Program-made: the position numbers and the translations under genes
Shown: positions 62,009 through 64,000 of the stretch, piece after piece
Numbering within the stretch: the first letter of the stretch is position 1
Layout of the letters: each line of letters starts with the position of its first letter
Assembly (NCBI GenBank): GCA_029260015.1
Contig: JAJDEB010000034.1
Coordinates: forward strand, 320,637-384,636
Length of the DNA stretch: 64,000 nt
From: Phycisphaerae bacterium
GTDB lineage: Bacteria > Planctomycetota > Phycisphaerae > UBA1845
Direction of reading: 5' to 3'
Notes under the pieces: model-generated
The model's database searches: none
Told to the model about the DNA's origin: nothing
Seen by the model: the letters and a program-made list of their open reading frames with translations, nothing else

Positions 62009-63335
62009 CCAAAATGTAGACGCCCCGCCGATTCAGCTTCGGGAGTGATTCGAGATTCGTGCAAGGGCGTGGTTATTCGCGACGGATGAGTCGATTGCGC
62101 GGATCGCAGGCAACTCCGCGCATGATAACAGAGTCGCCGTTGAGTGGAGAGACGGAAAAGTGGAGATGTGCGGCGACTAATCCTCACGCAGCAGCGCGAT
62201 AGTAATGGCGCAACAATCCTCCGAGGATTCGCTTGCAGCGGATGGGATCTGATTCGGGTTGTTCGGGTGGCGGTGGATCGTTACCGAGCGCAGCGTTCAA
62301 CGTGCGATTGTCAAGACCTTGGTGAGGTCGATGCCGATTGTGGAATCGAACGTACTCACGGAGGATATAGTCGAGATGCCCTCGGCTGAAGCAAACGAAG
62401 TGATCCAGGCATTCACGCTTGAGCGAGCCAATCCACGATTCCGCAAAGGCGTTCGCATTGGGTGCCTGCACCGGAGTCTTCACGATGCGAATACCCGCAC
62501 CATTGAACAAGGCATCAAGCGACTGCCCAAACTTCGTGTCGCGGTCGCGGATCAAAAACCGAGTCTTGATGTTCTCTTCCTCCAGCCACATTTGCACATT
62601 CCGCGCCTGCTGCATCATCCATTGCTGGTTCGGATGGTAGGTGGCCGGGCACATGAACACCTTCCGAGTCTGCAAATGAATGAAGAACAGGCCAAACGCG
62701 GTTCTCGTGCCGAACGGAGTGATCACGTTCTTCGTGAAGAAGTCGCACGCGACGAGCTTGTTCATGTGCAGACGCAGGAACTTCCGTCAAGTCGTTTCGA
62801 TCGCAAGTGTACGACGCGCATTCCTCGGCGGCGGTGCCAGTCCTTCTTCTTGCAAGATGCGCCGAATGCTTGAGCGACCAACGGGAAGATGGAGTTTGAA
62901 AAGTTCGCCGACGATCCGGCGATAGCCCCAACCGAAGTTCTCCTTCGCGAACCGGATAATGATCCGACGCCGAACCGTGCTGATCCGGGGACGCCCCACC
63001 GGCTTCGGTCTTTTGCCAGCTTTATGCTGATGGATCCAGCGTCGATAGGTCTCGGGTTTAACAATCCCAACAATGTCCTTGACGTCGTGGCTGAGTTCCT
63101 GTCCGATTGCTAGCAGCCTGGCGCGATCCGATGGCGACGGGATCACGCGGTTGCCATCAAGCTTGGAACGCAGGATGTCGACTTGGGCAAGGAGGAATCG
63201 ACACCGCGCATCGCGACGCGCGGTTTGACCTTCAAAGAGGAGGTGCAGAACGACGTAAACCCAGCGTGACATGGGCAATCTCTCCAGAAAGAGGAGGATC
63301 GTAAGTCCAGTAATGACAAGCGGGCTACATTTTGG
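62009..63335. mobile_element. Insertion sequence with 11-bp terminal inverted repeats
   Basis: CCAAAATGTAG at 62009-62019 and its complement CTACATTTTGG at 63325-63335 bound a 1.33-kb segment containing one transposase gene. No target duplication is evident. About 160 bp between the left repeat and the transposase stop is non-coding. Confidence 0.65.
62184..63272 (-). pseudogene. DDE (rve-type) transposase interrupted by a nonsense codon
   Basis: Read from the ATG at 63272 (GGAGA upstream), the frame gives an N-terminal helix-turn-helix region with GRPRISTVRRRIIIRFAKEN and WGYRRIVGELFKL, then meets a TGA at 62787-62789, and continues in the same frame through RKFLRLHMNKLVACDFFTKN to the stop at 62184. 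The C-terminal part has the integrase core (ACDFF, RDRDTKFGQSLDALF, NANAFAESWIGSLKRECLDH). Related transposases have Trp at the interrupted point, as in T-W-x-x-F-L, so TGG has become TGA. A single point mutation has broken the gene, but a truncated C-terminal product from the ATG at 62765 is possible. Confidence 0.88.
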
Positions 63336-63731
63336 CCCCCCGCCTGCGGCTGTGCAAAGGCGGCGATGTATAGAGGCAGCAGCAATGAGTTCAGTGACTC
63401 GAATCGATTACCAAGTGGACCGAATTCTTGCCTGCTTCATGGGCGGATTCGGTCGGCGTTTTAGGCCCACCGCTCATGCAGACGTACTTGACGCAACGGG
63501 TGTCGAGGTGTCACACATCGACACTCTTTAACTCTTTACCGGTGCAAGAATTACGACGCCCCACCGACACGGCAAACCGACAAATCCGCCACACACTTAT
63601 CTCCTACTCCCCATATGCCGTCCCCGCTAGTTGAAGGGTCGTTGCGAAATTCGCCGACCCACGGTGCTGAATCCGACCACAAGAATTGAACAACGAACCG
63701 CGCAGATTTGGGTTTAGCTTCGAGGTTCATC
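63336..63731. other. Intergenic region
   Basis: 396 bp between the IS element and the last gene. Short frames exist on both strands, but none has a ribosome site together with protein-like composition. Confidence 0.5.
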
Positions 63732-64000
63732 ATGGACAAAACCGCAAAACAGGCCAGTTTCGTCATCGACTCCGTGGCGAAAGCCGTCGCCAATTGGACA
63801 GTCGATGAACATGCCAGTTTGAATCCGGAGATGCCCAACCTCTACGGCAGCACCTGGCACACCGACTGGATTGGCCACACGCTCGCCCAACTGCACATGC
63901 TCGCCCAAGCGGTGGCTGTTCGCAGCACCGAGTTATTTGTCAATTCTGTTCGCTGGACGCACGAGTCGTTTGAGGCACGCGGGATCAAGGATTCCGATTT
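63732..64000 (+). CDS. Probable cobalamin-binding domain protein (partial, N-terminal part)
   Basis: 89 complete codons from the ATG at 63732 with GAGG upstream; the rest lies beyond the window. The visible part is alpha-helical and contains WIGHTLAQLHMLAQAVAVRS and FVNSVRWTHESFEARGI. This resembles the helical cap that precedes B12-binding domains in MerR-like or corrinoid proteins. The Rossmann part with DxHxxG, which would prove it, is not in the window. Confidence 0.6.
   Translation, partial: MDKTAKQASFVIDSVAKAVANWTVDEHASLNPEMPNLYGSTWHTDWIGHTLAQLHMLAQAVAVRSTELFVNSVRWTHESFEARGIKDSD

Noticed and set aside
62787..62789. The in-frame TGA of the transposase as a second selenocysteine codon
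   Set aside because: Related transposases have Trp at this position, one base change from TGA, and no hairpin with a GGU loop was seen at the SECIS distance. A nonsense mutation is simpler.

Overview
The window looks like chromosomal DNA of a Planctomycetota bacterium, probably near the Phycisphaerae, with moderate-to-high GC. The pointers are three PEP-CTERM proteins, several secreted proteins ending in dockerin/EF-hand-like Asp-rich modules, a TIGR03790-type protein, DxCNxNGxPD calcium-loop repeats, a G-type pseudopilin, and a MoxR/DUF58/VWA operon. The assignment rests on gene content only; there is no rRNA in the window.

Layout. 1-8.5 kb: flotillin/NfeD membrane pair, larC, a small membrane protein, a P-loop protein, a TIGR03790 secreted protein, a coiled-coil lipoprotein and an MFS transporter. 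8.4-12.5 kb: a large secreted subtilase with EF-hand-like repeats and Ig-like domains. 12.9-15.9 kb: DUF1579, HDOD and membrane proteins, and an HslV/proteasome-like hydrolase. 16.1-16.8 kb: a gene read through an in-frame UGA that matches iodothyronine deiodinases, with a bacterial SECIS-like hairpin directly after the UGA. 16.9-25.4 kb: PEP-CTERM proteins, a zinc metallopeptidase, FtsK with a long acidic tail, a lipoprotein and a Cys-repeat lipoprotein. 25.5-36.6 kb: Na+/solute symporter, small conserved proteins, a large internally duplicated lipoprotein, an ECF sigma/anti-sigma pair and a heme oxygenase. 36.9-43 kb: a tandem pair of secreted paralogues with different C-termini, a pseudopilin and a soluble PAS-PAS-PAS chemoreceptor. 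43.2-53.6 kb: MoxR-DUF58-VWA operon, TPR protein, methyltransferase, LAB_N/glycosyltransferase pair, ClpX and a zinc-ribbon protein.

At 53.8 kb an initiator tRNA gene holds the left end of a genomic island of about 7.9 kb. A 43-bp copy of the tRNA 3' half recurs at 61772-61814, and the displaced chromosomal terminator lies just beyond it. The island carries a tyrosine recombinase, a P-loop ATPase/nuclease-like fusion (a possible defence gene), a minus-strand module of four small-replicon genes (RHH-like, 59-aa protein, Rep-like, AlpA/Xis-like), a nested inverted repeat that could be an origin, and a secreted Sel1-repeat protein. Beyond it is an IS element whose transposase is broken by a nonsense codon, and the start of a gene resembling a cobalamin-binding protein.

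The strongest single observation is the deiodinase-like selenoprotein with its SECIS. The most interesting accessory region is the tRNA-fMet island and its ATPase-nuclease cargo. No CRISPR array was found.
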